The notes: generated by a model from the letters alone, not told the origin. 25,927 bases of DNA from an uncultured Candidatus Melainabacteria bacterium (GCA_934675695.1 CAKURN010000003.1:1-25927); one strand, 5' to 3'. Positions 1 through 6,984 are shown, counted from the first letter of the stretch. Numbers and translations are program-made.

Positions 1-2
1 GT

Positions 3-65
3 CTTGTTCCATTGTATGGCGAAAAAAGAATAAACGAATTTAAAGCACTCGGTGCAATAAAATAA
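3..65 (+). CDS. C-terminal end of an unidentified protein (5' part outside window)
   Basis: The third frame is open from the window edge to a TAA at 63-65 and reads LVPLYGEKRINEFKALGAIK, which has ordinary coding composition. A strong intrinsic terminator starts 20 bp after the stop, which supports a real gene ending here. The piece is too short to assign a family. The other forward frames give less natural peptides; for example, frame 1 stops after ten codons. Confidence 0.45.
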   Translation, partial: LVPLYGEKRINEFKALGAIK

Positions 66-84
66 CAAAATTGAATATAACTTT

Positions 85-108
85 AACCCCTGTTTTCAGG
101 GGTTTTTT
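85..108 (+). terminator. Rho-independent terminator
   Basis: Perfect 8-bp stem AACCCCTG / CAGGGGTT with a TTTT loop, followed directly by a T run. It lies just downstream of the plus-strand gene fragment ending at 65. On the opposite strand the stem is followed by AAAG rather than a T tract, so it acts mainly on the plus strand. Confidence 0.9.
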
Positions 109-154
109 GTATATAAAATTAGTTTTGTTCAGATAAATTTTTATCAAATTTTAT

Positions 155-559
155 TTAAACAAAAATCAATTTCATAATTTCATCTTCGTTTTTAATGTTG
201 TTTTTTTCGATAAAATCTTCTTTTGAAACGTATCTTCCGTTATGTTCTCTAATCCAAACGGCTTTTTTTGCATTTACTTTTTTGAAATTTGGCAATTCTT
301 CAAATTCCCACCAAGAAGCCTTGTTTACGTTTATTACTTCTAAATTTGGATTTTTTAAAATTTGTTTTTTAATGTTTTGTTTTTTGATTTTTCTAAACAC
401 AGGTACAAAAGCTATCATAGAAATTCCGCCTACAAAAACCAAAACCAACAAGACTGGATTTTTGTAGTACAAACTAATCCCTAAAATCATAAAATAAACC
501 GTTATTATAAATTGATACATAATTACTCTTTTTATTTGTTTACCAGTGTATTGTAGCAT
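155..559 (-). CDS. Small membrane protein with ComEA-like helix-hairpin-helix domain
   Basis: A 134-residue protein. Two hydrophobic segments (about residues 14-30 and 35-54) are followed by a basic stretch and a C-terminal domain (about 75-130). That domain reads like the helix-hairpin-helix domain of ComEA-type DNA-uptake proteins: INVNKAS, then ELPNF, then AVWIREHNGRYVSKEDF. In classical ComEA the hairpin carries a GIG-type turn; here it is NFK, so DNA binding may be weakened. The start lies 2 bp after the stop of the 96-residue gene upstream, so it is probably the last gene of the protease operon; Met14 is an alternative start. The two-helix membrane anchor would leave the HhH domain free, but which side it faces cannot be told. 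A role in DNA binding or uptake is inferred from the domain only. Confidence 0.7.
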   Translation of the reverse strand: MLQYTGKQIKRVIMYQFIITVYFMILGISLYYKNPVLLVLVFVGGISMIAFVPVFRKIKKQNIKKQILKNPNLEVINVNKASWWEFEELPNFKKVNAKKAVWIREHNGRYVSKEDFIEKNNIKNEDEIMKLIFV

Positions 560-561
560 AT

Positions 562-852
562 TTATTCTTGAAATGTTATTCCAAAATCATTTTTCAATTT
601 TTCAAGAATTTTTGTTTCTTTCTCATTCATTTCATTAGCCAAATCAGAAATACCGTAGTTTGACGCTATTCCTTTAATTGCTCTAATGTGAACAAGTTCG
701 TTCATATATCTTGTTTCAGAATTTGCTAAATCACTTTTTTCTATTTTTTGAAGAAATGAATCATAATTTTTTTTCATAAGCGTAATAGATGGGGGCAAAT
801 TTTCACTTGCTTTTGTTATTGCTTTTGGTGTTCCTAGTTTTTTTATATTCAT
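562..852 (-). CDS. Hypothetical 96-residue helical protein in the calpain-like protease operon
   Basis: A 96-residue, charged, probably all-helical protein without signal peptide or membrane segment. It begins MNIKKLGTPKAITKASENLPP, after which nearly all the sequence looks amphipathic-helical. I do not recognise the family. It starts 15 bp after the stop of the large calpain-like protein and ends 2 bp before the HhH membrane protein, so all three are probably co-transcribed. A small soluble partner encoded directly behind a large modular protease could be a chaperone, inhibitor or immunity protein, but nothing in the sequence proves this. Confidence 0.65.
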   Translation of the reverse strand: MNIKKLGTPKAITKASENLPPSITLMKKNYDSFLQKIEKSDLANSETRYMNELVHIRAIKGIASNYGISDLANEMNEKETKILEKLKNDFGITFQE

Positions 853-867
853 TTGTTTTTTCCTTTA

Positions 868-3741
868 TTAAAATTTTACGAAATGGATAGTGTCAAAGTA
901 ATCATTTAATTGTTTTACATTTAATATTGTACTTTTTTCTGTGTGATGAGGATTTATAATTTTAAACATTAAACAATTTTTATTTTCATCAACAAAAGGT
1001 CTTATTGTATAAGCGTGTCTTTCAACAACATCTAAAGCTTCATCTAAGAAAAATTCATCACTATTGCCTCTCGTTCCTCCTGCAAGTAGCAAATTAGAAA
1101 AATCATCATCTTTACATATTTGAGCTAATGTACCTACAATATCACCATCGACATCTATACATTGAGCTTCTAATAGTCCAAATCGACCAAAGACATCAGT
1201 AACATGTCCGCCATCACCTCTTAATGAAATTTCTCTTGCGGGGATATTTATTTCTCCTGTTTGAAGTTCTGTTATTTCTATTTGGAGAGTTTGCATTTTT
1301 TTAATGTATTTGTTGACATTAGAATCTACTTTTTTAAAATTTATAGCACTCATATCATTTTTTAAGAAATCAGAATAAAATTGTTTTCTTAAATCAATGT
1401 CGTAATCTCCAACTACACCATTTGCTCCTAATTTTACTTGATCAACCAGAGCCATTATCTCGTTAATATCAGTTACTTCTCCAGATTGTATTTTTTCTGC
1501 AATTCTATATAAATCACAATATTTATCTAAATCAAACCCAAATCTCACAATGTTGTCAGATGCATTTTTTGCATAATCATCTACCAAATCAAGTCCATAT
1601 ACATATTCTAAAACTTGCATACCTTTTGAACCACTAGAAAATTTGTTCATATCTAGAAAAGATTCACTCAAGTTTTCTGATAGTTTAAATGTATAGCTGG
1701 CATCTCCTGTAGGTAATTTTACTGTTATTGTTCCATCAGCGTTTTCTGTAAAACATCTTAAAACATTGACTCTTGAATTTGGATTTTCAAGCATAGCATA
1801 AATACCTGTAACCAAATAACAATCCCCAACTGCACCTTGTTGAATTTGTAAACTTTCTGTTGAAGGGAATAGTTTGTTAAAAGTTTCAGCTGTCATATTC
1901 AATGTTTCCATAGAGCCATCTCGTGTTTTTATGACCAGTTTGTTATCGCTGTTTGTGAATATTTCTCCTGTTTTTATTGTACTTGTGTCAATGTCATCGC
2001 TTAATCTTGCAATGTTACTTCTTGCTTGTTCAAAACCTAGTATGTCTTTGTTTTTTAATTTTTTAAGTCCATTACCTACTAATCTCATGCCTTCTTGCAT
2101 ACCGACAGACATAGTACCACCCATAAGGGTGCTGATTGTTGTTTGGGTGAGCATATCTTTTAGATTGAAGTTTTCTTGCAAATTTTCTATAAATGCAAAT
2201 TGACCGTCTTCGTTGGAAAAATCTCCATTTTTTCCTGCTGCAGCATTTATTATATATTCGCCTGCACTGGCTAAACCGGCATCTACCGCACCATCAACAA
2301 ATTCTGTTGCCATTCTGGCTCCTGTAGATAGACTTTCTTTGATAACTCCACTGCTTGTTGTAATTGCAACGTTTCTGCCTAAATTTTTGCTAATTAAACT
2401 TGTTGCCAGTTTGTCGCCTGCCATACTTCCGATTTTACCTGTAAAGCCATTTAAACCGCCAACAAGAAGATCTTTTACAAAGTCTGTTGAAATATAGTCG
2501 CCTAAATTTTCTTTTATGGATTTTCCATTGTGTTTTGTAACAGAATCAAGCATATTAATTCCAACAGTACCAATAGCACCAACAGCAAGTGCTCCAATAG
2601 GGCCTGTTAGTGATGTAGCTACACCAACACTGACTGCTATCATTGTGTTTTTGGTGTTTTTTGTGGATTCTTCATAATCCATTATCGTTTCTGCTGCTTT
2701 TGAATTTTCGACTTTAGATTCTCCATTAAAAAGTTCATCTAAACTGTCGGAATTTAGTTCTTCGCCTGTGATTGTTTTGTATAAAGAAGCAAATTCTTCT
2801 GTGGTTTTGGCTTCTTTTAATTGGTCAACCAGATTGCTGTAGTTGTCGATTTGTGCTTGGGTCATTTTTTTCGTTGTGCTAATGCCAAAGAAATTGTTAA
2901 TTCCGCTTGCAATTCCTGAAAAAAAGCCCTGAGAGTCGACTGTTTCTTTAAAATTTTCAGATAACGCCGTTGCTTGTTTAATTAATTCATAGGCTATATC
3001 TTCTTTTGAAACAGATTGACCGCTTGACAATACAATTCTATCGTTTTGTTCAAGCGATTCTTTGGTTTCGACGCTTTTTGCGTATGCTTCTACATCTACT
3101 TCTTCATTGAAGATTTGAGCGTATAATTCTTTAATTTTTTCTGTATCAGGATTTTGTTTTAGTTGGTTCAATGTGTCTTCAAAATCCATCAAATCATCTA
3201 ATTGACCTTTTGTGCCTTTTCCTATTATTCCTGCGGCAAAGTCGACAAAAGCCCCAAAACCTGATTTTGAATCTTTTGTTGTTTCGATTTCAGATTGCAA
3301 TTTTGCAATTTGAATTTCTATATCATTTAGCATAGAAGTTTGGAGAGTTTTTTCATCTATTGTTGGGGTTTTGGTTGGAAAATTTGTTTTGAGTTTGCTA
3401 AAATCTACATCAGTGCTGTCTTTTGATTTCATTTTTTCTTTTATGGTTTTTAGCAGTGCTTCATTTTCTAATGCATCGGTTTCTTCTGTAGATTTTAGTA
3501 TTTCATCTTTTATTCTGTCGCCTTCTTCTATAGCCATTTGTCTTGCTTGCAAGTTTATTTCTTCTTCTTGCTCGCTTAGTATAGCTAGTTCTTCTATCCT
3601 TTTCATTGTGTCTGATTGTTCAGATTCAGATATTTCTTCTGAATCAAACACACTTTGAGAATCTTCAGCTGTTTCTTTTTCTGCGTTTTCTAGCTTGTAT
3701 TCGTTGTAATCTGTTGTTAGTTTGCCGAATCTAATTTCCAT
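868..3741 (-). CDS. Large modular protein with C-terminal calpain-like (C2) cysteine protease domain
   Basis: A 957-residue protein. The C-terminal domain (about 625-945) carries the calpain signature QQGAVGDCYLVTG with candidate nucleophile Cys641, then RHAYTI (His909) and INPHH (Asn930), matching the Cys-His-Asn order of peptidase family C2. The Cys-to-His distance (268 residues) is longer than in animal calpains, so an insertion is likely. The N-terminal 130 residues are acidic and probably disordered, starting with MEIRFGKL. Two similar modules of about 80 residues follow (about 146-224 and 257-337), each with a DS-GF/GFF motif, an AGI/SGI glycine-rich helix and an LYxxI-EE ending. A glycine-rich hydrophobic stretch (about 366-400) could insert into or cross a membrane. 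No classical signal peptide is present. The ATG is preceded by AAAGAAG. It heads an operon with two small genes and diverges from hipBA. Activity on proteins is likely; target and location are unknown. Confidence 0.8.
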   Translation of the reverse strand: MEIRFGKLTTDYNEYKLENAEKETAEDSQSVFDSEEISESEQSDTMKRIEELAILSEQEEEINLQARQMAIEEGDRIKDEILKSTEETDALENEALLKTIKEKMKSKDSTDVDFSKLKTNFPTKTPTIDEKTLQTSMLNDIEIQIAKLQSEIETTKDSKSGFGAFVDFAAGIIGKGTKGQLDDLMDFEDTLNQLKQNPDTEKIKELYAQIFNEEVDVEAYAKSVETKESLEQNDRIVLSSGQSVSKEDIAYELIKQATALSENFKETVDSQGFFSGIASGINNFFGISTTKKMTQAQIDNYSNLVDQLKEAKTTEEFASLYKTITGEELNSDSLDELFNGESKVENSKAAETIMDYEESTKNTKNTMIAVSVGVATSLTGPIGALAVGAIGTVGINMLDSVTKHNGKSIKENLGDYISTDFVKDLLVGGLNGFTGKIGSMAGDKLATSLISKNLGRNVAITTSSGVIKESLSTGARMATEFVDGAVDAGLASAGEYIINAAAGKNGDFSNEDGQFAFIENLQENFNLKDMLTQTTISTLMGGTMSVGMQEGMRLVGNGLKKLKNKDILGFEQARSNIARLSDDIDTSTIKTGEIFTNSDNKLVIKTRDGSMETLNMTAETFNKLFPSTESLQIQQGAVGDCYLVTGIYAMLENPNSRVNVLRCFTENADGTITVKLPTGDASYTFKLSENLSESFLDMNKFSSGSKGMQVLEYVYGLDLVDDYAKNASDNIVRFGFDLDKYCDLYRIAEKIQSGEVTDINEIMALVDQVKLGANGVVGDYDIDLRKQFYSDFLKNDMSAINFKKVDSNVNKYIKKMQTLQIEITELQTGEINIPAREISLRGDGGHVTDVFGRFGLLEAQCIDVDGDIVGTLAQICKDDDFSNLLLAGGTRGNSDEFFLDEALDVVERHAYTIRPFVDENKNCLMFKIINPHHTEKSTILNVKQLNDYFDTIHFVKF

Positions 3742-3837
3742 TTAAATCTTCTTTTAGTATGCTTTTATTGTTGACGGTATTTTTATAAATAACTTTAGAA
3801 ATTTTTGGCATTTGTTACAGAATGTGAAAGAAATTTT

Positions 3838-3855
3838 TATTACCGTACAGGAAAA
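3838..3855. promoter_or_regulatory. Degenerate third copy of the hipBA operator
   Basis: TATTACCGTACAGGAAAA matches the 18-bp operator core found at 3888 and 3938 at 14 of 18 positions, and it starts exactly 50 bp before the first of them. It lies about 100 bp upstream of the start of the divergent calpain-like gene, so a repressor bound here could also influence that gene. Assignment as an operator is by similarity and spacing. Confidence 0.5.
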
Positions 3856-3885
3856 TAATTTCAAAAAATACAAATTTTTTACTCA

Positions 3886-3912
3886 AATATTACAGTACGG
3901 TAATAATATGAT
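3886..3912. promoter_or_regulatory. Operator-like repeat O1 upstream of hipB
   Basis: First copy of a perfect 27-bp direct repeat; the second is at 3936-3962. Its core TATTACAGTACGGTAATA (3888-3905) is a near-perfect palindrome with one mismatched base pair, the expected symmetry for a HipB dimer. It lies immediately upstream of the -35 box. It also contains an ATG followed by a three-codon reading frame, probably a by-product of the duplication. Confidence 0.75.
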
Positions 3913-3940
3913 TGACTAAACAGAAAAAATGGAATAATAT
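3912..3940 (+). promoter_or_regulatory. hipBA promoter
   Basis: TTGACT (3912-3917) and TAATAT (3935-3940) are separated by exactly 17 bp, a good sigma-70-type promoter. The predicted start near 3947 leaves only about 11 nucleotides before the hipB ATG, and no convincing Shine-Dalgarno sequence is present. hipB translation may therefore be nearly leaderless and weak. Confidence 0.75.
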
Positions 3941-3962
3941 TACAGTACGGTAATAATATGAT
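3936..3962. promoter_or_regulatory. Operator-like repeat O2 covering -10, start site and hipB start codon
   Basis: Second perfect copy of the 27-bp repeat, with core 3938-3955. It overlaps the -10 hexamer, the predicted transcription start (about 3947) and the hipB ATG at 3958. A repressor bound here would block RNA polymerase directly, which fits HipB autorepression as known for hipBA operons. Confidence 0.75.
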
Positions 3963-4179
3963 AATAAAAACAACAAGCGATATTTCAAAACTAATTAAAG
4001 AAGAAAGAAAAAGACAAAATTTAACCCAAGTGCAGTTGGCACAACTGACAAATGTTGGTACAAGATTTTTGTCAGATATTGAAAATGGGAAAACAACATG
4101 TGAAATTGAAAAAGTTTTAAAAGTTCTTAACGGATTGGGTATTAGATTAACAAACACTAAAAATGGTAATCAATTATGA
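3958..4179 (+). CDS. hipB: HipB-type antitoxin / autorepressor (Xre helix-turn-helix)
   Basis: A 73-residue protein made almost entirely of one Xre/Cro-type helix-turn-helix domain (about residues 8-62). LIKEERKRQNLTQVQLAQLT leads into the recognition helix around GTRFLSDIENGK, typical of HipB antitoxins. The family binds operator palindromes and the HipA kinase and represses its own operon. The stop overlaps the hipA start by 4 bp (ATGA), giving translational coupling and a fixed antitoxin-before-toxin order. The operator repeats and promoter lie directly upstream, with one operator overlapping the start codon. The C-terminal tail is short (about 11 residues). Confidence 0.92.
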   Translation: MIIKTTSDISKLIKEERKRQNLTQVQLAQLTNVGTRFLSDIENGKTTCEIEKVLKVLNGLGIRLTNTKNGNQL

Positions 4180-5375
4180 CTAAAAAAATAAAAGAATTGT
4201 CTGTAAGACAAAATGGAATTGAAGTCGGCATTTTGAAGCTTGTTGATGGCAAAATGCAGTTTGCTTACAATCCTGAAAACACTATTCAAATTTCTATGAG
4301 TTTGCCATTAAGACAAGAACCTTTTAAAGAAAAAAGCTGTAGAGCTTTTTTTGGTGGATTTTTACCTGAAGATAGGTCGATTAGAGAAGTTCTTGCTCGA
4401 AAATATAAAATCGGAAACATTGATGATGATTTTAAATTTTTGAAAGAAATCGGAAAAGACTGTGCAGGAGCAATTTCTTTTAATTTAATAAATGAAAAAA
4501 CAAACATGATTGAAGATAACTATGAATTAATTAAAGGAAAAATTTTAACCGATGATGAAGTTGTTGAAAAAATAAAAGAACTTCCCCAAAATCCTTTTGT
4601 TGGAAGTAGAATCTCACTAGCAGGAGTTCAGACAAAAGCTGCTTTCTGTATGATTGACAACAAATTTGCTATACCTATAGATAATGTTCCAACAACTCAC
4701 ATTGTTAAACCTTGTATCGAAAAATATCCTGATTCTGTTAAAAACGAGTATATTTGTATGAAAATAGCAAAAGAATTTGAACTAGATGTTGCAAATGTAG
4801 AGATTAGAAAAATAAAAAATCTTGAAATAATTGTTATTGAACGATTTGATAGACTAAAATCAGATAATAATATGTATTTTAAAAGAATACCTCAAGAAGA
4901 TTTTGTACAAGCCCTCGGTAAAGTCCCTAGTGACAAGTACGAAATCAATTTTAAAGATTGTCTGACTATTTTAAATAAAACTTCATCACCTGCCAAAAAT
5001 AAGCAAAAATTTATCAAGCAAGTAATATTTAATTACTTAATAGGTAATAATGATGCCCATGGGAAGAATTTTTCAATAATGACATATTTAGATGATATAA
5101 AATTAACTCCCGCATACGACATTTTGTCAACTGAAATATATAAAGATAGTGATTTTTCAATGAAAATCGGCAATGCAAAAAATCGTTTTGAAATAACAGA
5201 AGATGATTGGAAATTGTTTGCACAAGATCTTGATGTATCGTACAAATTAATTGAAAATGAATTAAAAATACAAAAAGAAATATTGCCAAAAATAACTTCT
5301 AAGATTGTTGATGAACTGAAGTTTGATATTGGGTATAAAATTCTAACTTTAGTAAAAAACAACTGCAAAAGCTAA
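4176..5375 (+). CDS. hipA: HipA-family serine/threonine kinase toxin
   Basis: A 399-residue, apparently complete HipA with the N-terminal subdomain (about 1-105) and C-terminal kinase domain. Family landmarks are visible: RISLAGVQTK with Ser147 at the position of the autophosphorylated serine of E. coli HipA, HIVKP with Lys178 as the ATP-contacting lysine, the catalytic loop GNNDAHGKN (Asp293, Asn298), and TPAYDILS (Asp315) for metal binding. HipA toxins phosphorylate translation-related targets, in E. coli glutamyl-tRNA synthetase, and cause growth arrest and persistence when not bound by HipB. It overlaps hipB by 4 bp. It is a little shorter than E. coli HipA (440 residues) but not truncated in a motif, and since it keeps its N-terminal subdomain it is not a split HipS/HipT arrangement. 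The target here is unknown. Confidence 0.93.
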   Translation: MTKKIKELSVRQNGIEVGILKLVDGKMQFAYNPENTIQISMSLPLRQEPFKEKSCRAFFGGFLPEDRSIREVLARKYKIGNIDDDFKFLKEIGKDCAGAISFNLINEKTNMIEDNYELIKGKILTDDEVVEKIKELPQNPFVGSRISLAGVQTKAAFCMIDNKFAIPIDNVPTTHIVKPCIEKYPDSVKNEYICMKIAKEFELDVANVEIRKIKNLEIIVIERFDRLKSDNNMYFKRIPQEDFVQALGKVPSDKYEINFKDCLTILNKTSSPAKNKQKFIKQVIFNYLIGNNDAHGKNFSIMTYLDDIKLTPAYDILSTEIYKDSDFSMKIGNAKNRFEITEDDWKLFAQDLDVSYKLIENELKIQKEILPKITSKIVDELKFDIGYKILTLVKNNCKS

Positions 5376-5383
5376 ACAAGATT

Positions 5384-5411
5384 TTGAAAAAATAGATTTT
5401 GTTTGTATAAT
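5384..5411 (+). promoter_or_regulatory. Promoter of tRNA-Ser
   Basis: TTGAAA (5384-5389), a 16-bp spacer and a consensus TATAAT (5406-5411). The predicted start is about 3 nt before the mature tRNA, so the tRNA is transcribed independently of hipBA. Confidence 0.7.
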
Positions 5412-5420
5412 ATACGTGAT

Positions 5421-5504
5421 GGAGAGGTGTCCGAGTGGTTTAAGGTGCGGATCTCGAAAGTCTGTGTACAAATTGTACCGTGGGTTCAAATCCCACCCTC
5501 TCCG
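5421..5504 (+). tRNA. tRNA-Ser (anticodon CGA)
   Basis: Cloverleaf assembled by eye. The acceptor stem GGAGAGG (5421-5427) pairs with CCTCTCC (5497-5503). The anticodon stem CGGAT/GTCTG has two wobble pairs and encloses the loop CTCGAAA, placing anticodon CGA at 5455-5457. The T arm is GTGGG TTCAAAT CCCAC. The long variable arm (GTACAA/TTGTAC hairpin) marks a class II tRNA, here serine, reading UCG. The discriminator is G5504. CCA is not encoded, because a T run follows directly. Confidence 0.95.
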
Positions 5505-5545
5505 TTTTTTGTGTTTGTAAACAAAACTTTACAAATAGAGAATTT

Positions 5546-5576
5546 TTGACAATTTAATTTTTTCAGCTACTTTAAT
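5546..5576 (+). promoter_or_regulatory. Putative promoter of the 142-residue membrane-anchored protein
   Basis: A consensus TTGACA (5546-5551) lies 19 bp from TTTAAT (5571-5576). The spacer is longer than ideal, but the elements lie at a sensible distance (about 35 nt leader) from a gene with a good Shine-Dalgarno sequence. Confidence 0.45.
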
Positions 5577-5616
5577 AGCAACATAAAGCTTGTAAGCAAC
5601 AAATAGGAGATATGAT

Positions 5617-6045
5617 ATGCAAACTACACCAATCAAATTACCTTTACAAAATCAATTACCTTTGCCACCTGCACCTTTTAGTACGTCAGAAATAATAAGA
5701 GGTGTTGCTGATAATGCAATGGAAGAAACACTAAAACTTCCTCAACAAATTGGAGTAGATACATTTGACGTTTCTCCTATTAAGTTGAAAAATCCTTTAA
5801 CAACGCAAAATAATGCTTTAAATGACAAAGGTATAATAAATAATGTTGTTAATAGTTATAATGCTAAAAATGGAACAAATATACAAACAATAGCAGCTTC
5901 AGTGAAAGACGCCGCTAAAAAAGGTCTTTCAACAAAACAAAAAGTAGGTATTGGTGTTGCAGCTGCTGCTGTTGTTGCTATTGGTGGATTTTTTATTAAT
6001 AAATTTGCAAAAGCAAAAAAAGAACAAACAAATGTTCAACAATAA
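5617..6045 (+). CDS. Small membrane-anchored protein of unknown function
   Basis: A 142-residue protein. The N-terminal half is proline/leucine-rich and probably unstructured, beginning MQTTPIKLPLQNQLPLPPAP. A charged, helical middle follows, then one strongly hydrophobic segment (about 109-128, alanine/valine-rich) and a short basic-polar tail. This suggests a C-terminally anchored (tail-anchor-like) or inner-membrane protein. The start is fixed by AGGAGA (5605-5610), 7 nt before the ATG. It is monocistronic between its own putative promoter and a strong hairpin. I do not recognise the family. Confidence 0.7.
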   Translation: MQTTPIKLPLQNQLPLPPAPFSTSEIIRGVADNAMEETLKLPQQIGVDTFDVSPIKLKNPLTTQNNALNDKGIINNVVNSYNAKNGTNIQTIAASVKDAAKKGLSTKQKVGIGVAAAAVVAIGGFFINKFAKAKKEQTNVQQ

Positions 6046-6074
6046 CAAATAAACAATAAAAAATAACTTCTTCA

Positions 6075-6102
6075 AATAGACCACTTTAATAAGTGGTCTA
6101 TT
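6075..6102. terminator. Strong 12-bp hairpin, possible bidirectional terminator
   Basis: Perfect inverted repeat AATAGACCACTT / AAGTGGTCTATT around a TAAT loop. It sits between the plus-strand 142-residue gene and the convergent pseudogene. There is no T tract directly after it on the plus strand. On the minus strand a T-rich stretch begins about 12 nt after the stem. Termination or 3'-end protection is plausible for both directions. Confidence 0.6.
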
Positions 6103-6107
6103 AAGAA

Positions 6108-6313
6108 TTATTTGATGTCAGATAGTTGAATATAAACATGTACTTTTATCGAGCCAAACAAATCCTTGATTGCTTTTTCTTGTGCTTCAAAATCTGTTGG
6201 ATTAATACTATTGAATCTTTTGCATTTTACAAGAGCTTCTTCTTTTCTTTTTGCAACTTCTTTGTCAAAAAGCAATATTCCAATCCTTTATAAAGTTTTT
6301 CGATTTCTTTCAC
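6108..6313 (-). pseudogene. Remnant of a sugar O-acetyltransferase N-terminal (MAC) domain, frameshifted and truncated
   Basis: From a GTG at 6313 the frame reads VKEIEKLYKGLEYCF. A shift inside a run of five Ts then continues as FDKEVAKRKEEALVKCKRFN and later KAIKDLFGSIKVHVYIQ before a stop. Joined, this matches the start of maltose/galactoside-acetyltransferase-like proteins (the MAC domain before the left-handed beta-helix). Restoring one T would give CFFDKEVAKRK, so a single-base loss in a homopolymer explains the break. The beta-helix catalytic part is missing altogether. An intact member of the same family lies less than 1 kb away on the same strand (6977-7567). With no ATG and no convincing ribosome-binding site, this appears to be a decayed paralogue; a sequencing error could explain the shift but not the truncation. 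Confidence 0.75.
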
Positions 6314-6369
6314 TGTTTTATACTCTAATTAATAGTTAAAAGTAGCAATTTAAAGTTATCTGTTATGCT

Positions 6370-6984
6370 TTATAAAACATATTTTAAAATGTCCAAAGGC
6401 GTTGATATAATGTATTTTGCTTCTAAATTTTGGTTTTTGTTTCCATATTTTGCAAAAGCAAAATCAACTTGAGCAGATTTTGCACAACGCATATCATAGA
6501 TGCTATCACCTATATAGAGAATTTCGGCGTTTTTGGTTTTTGATTGTTCCATATATTTTATTAATGGTTCCGGGTTTGGTTTGTGGTTTGTTGTATCATC
6601 TGCACAAATTACTGTTTTAAAATAACTATCTAATCCAAAACAACTAAAATCTTTTTTAAATTCTTTTTTTGTTTTTGAAGTTACTATACCTAATTCGTAA
6701 CTTGTTTTCAATTTTTCAAGAACTGTTTCAATGCAATCAAAAACACAAATTGAATTTTTGTATTTGGTCATATTTTTATTCCACAAATCGATAGCATAAG
6801 GAATATCTTTGATACCCAATTGTTTTAGTGCGTATGAACCTGTAATCCCCAATGCAAAAGTCAATTCTGAAACATCGAATTCTTTTTTTAAAATTTCATT
6901 TAACGTATCTTTTAAAGAATTTAAAACTGCTTTTTCAGTATTTATTAATGTTCCATCAACATCAAAAACGATATTTTTATACAT
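6370..6984 (-). CDS. HAD-superfamily phosphatase (phosphoglycolate-phosphatase-like)
   Basis: A 204-residue protein with all four HAD motifs: I DVDGT (Asp8 nucleophile, Asp10), II VTSKT (Ser103), III HKPNPEP (Lys135) and IV GDSIYD (Asp160, Asp164). An alpha-helical C1 cap between motifs I and II places it near the Gph/PGP and beta-phosphoglucomutase group. It would remove phosphate from a small metabolite; the substrate cannot be predicted. The start overlaps the end of the acetyltransferase gene by 8 bp, so the two are translationally coupled and may act in one sugar or nucleotide-sugar pathway. The frame is intact. Confidence 0.9.
   Translation of the reverse strand: MYKNIVFDVDGTLINTEKAVLNSLKDTLNEILKKEFDVSELTFALGITGSYALKQLGIKDIPYAIDLWNKNMTKYKNSICVFDCIETVLEKLKTSYELGIVTSKTKKEFKKDFSCFGLDSYFKTVICADDTTNHKPNPEPLIKYMEQSKTKNAEILYIGDSIYDMRCAKSAQVDFAFAKYGNKNQNLEAKYIISTPLDILKYVL

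Noticed and set aside
1..33. Frame 1 reading at the left edge (VLFHCMAKKE then stop)
   Set aside because: Frame 3 is longer, has better coding composition and ends just before the terminator.
3908..3919. Tiny frame ATG-ATT-GAC-TAA in the first operator copy
   Set aside because: It arises because the 27-bp repeat includes the hipB start region. It lies upstream of the predicted transcription start, so it is not expected to be translated.
3879..4157. 92-codon minus-strand open frame across the hipB operators and hipB
   Set aside because: It is antisense to a recognisable HipB helix-turn-helix and covers the operator repeats; there is no start signal.
5466..5478. Palindrome GTACAAATTGTAC
   Set aside because: It is the extended variable arm of the tRNA-Ser, not an operator or terminator.
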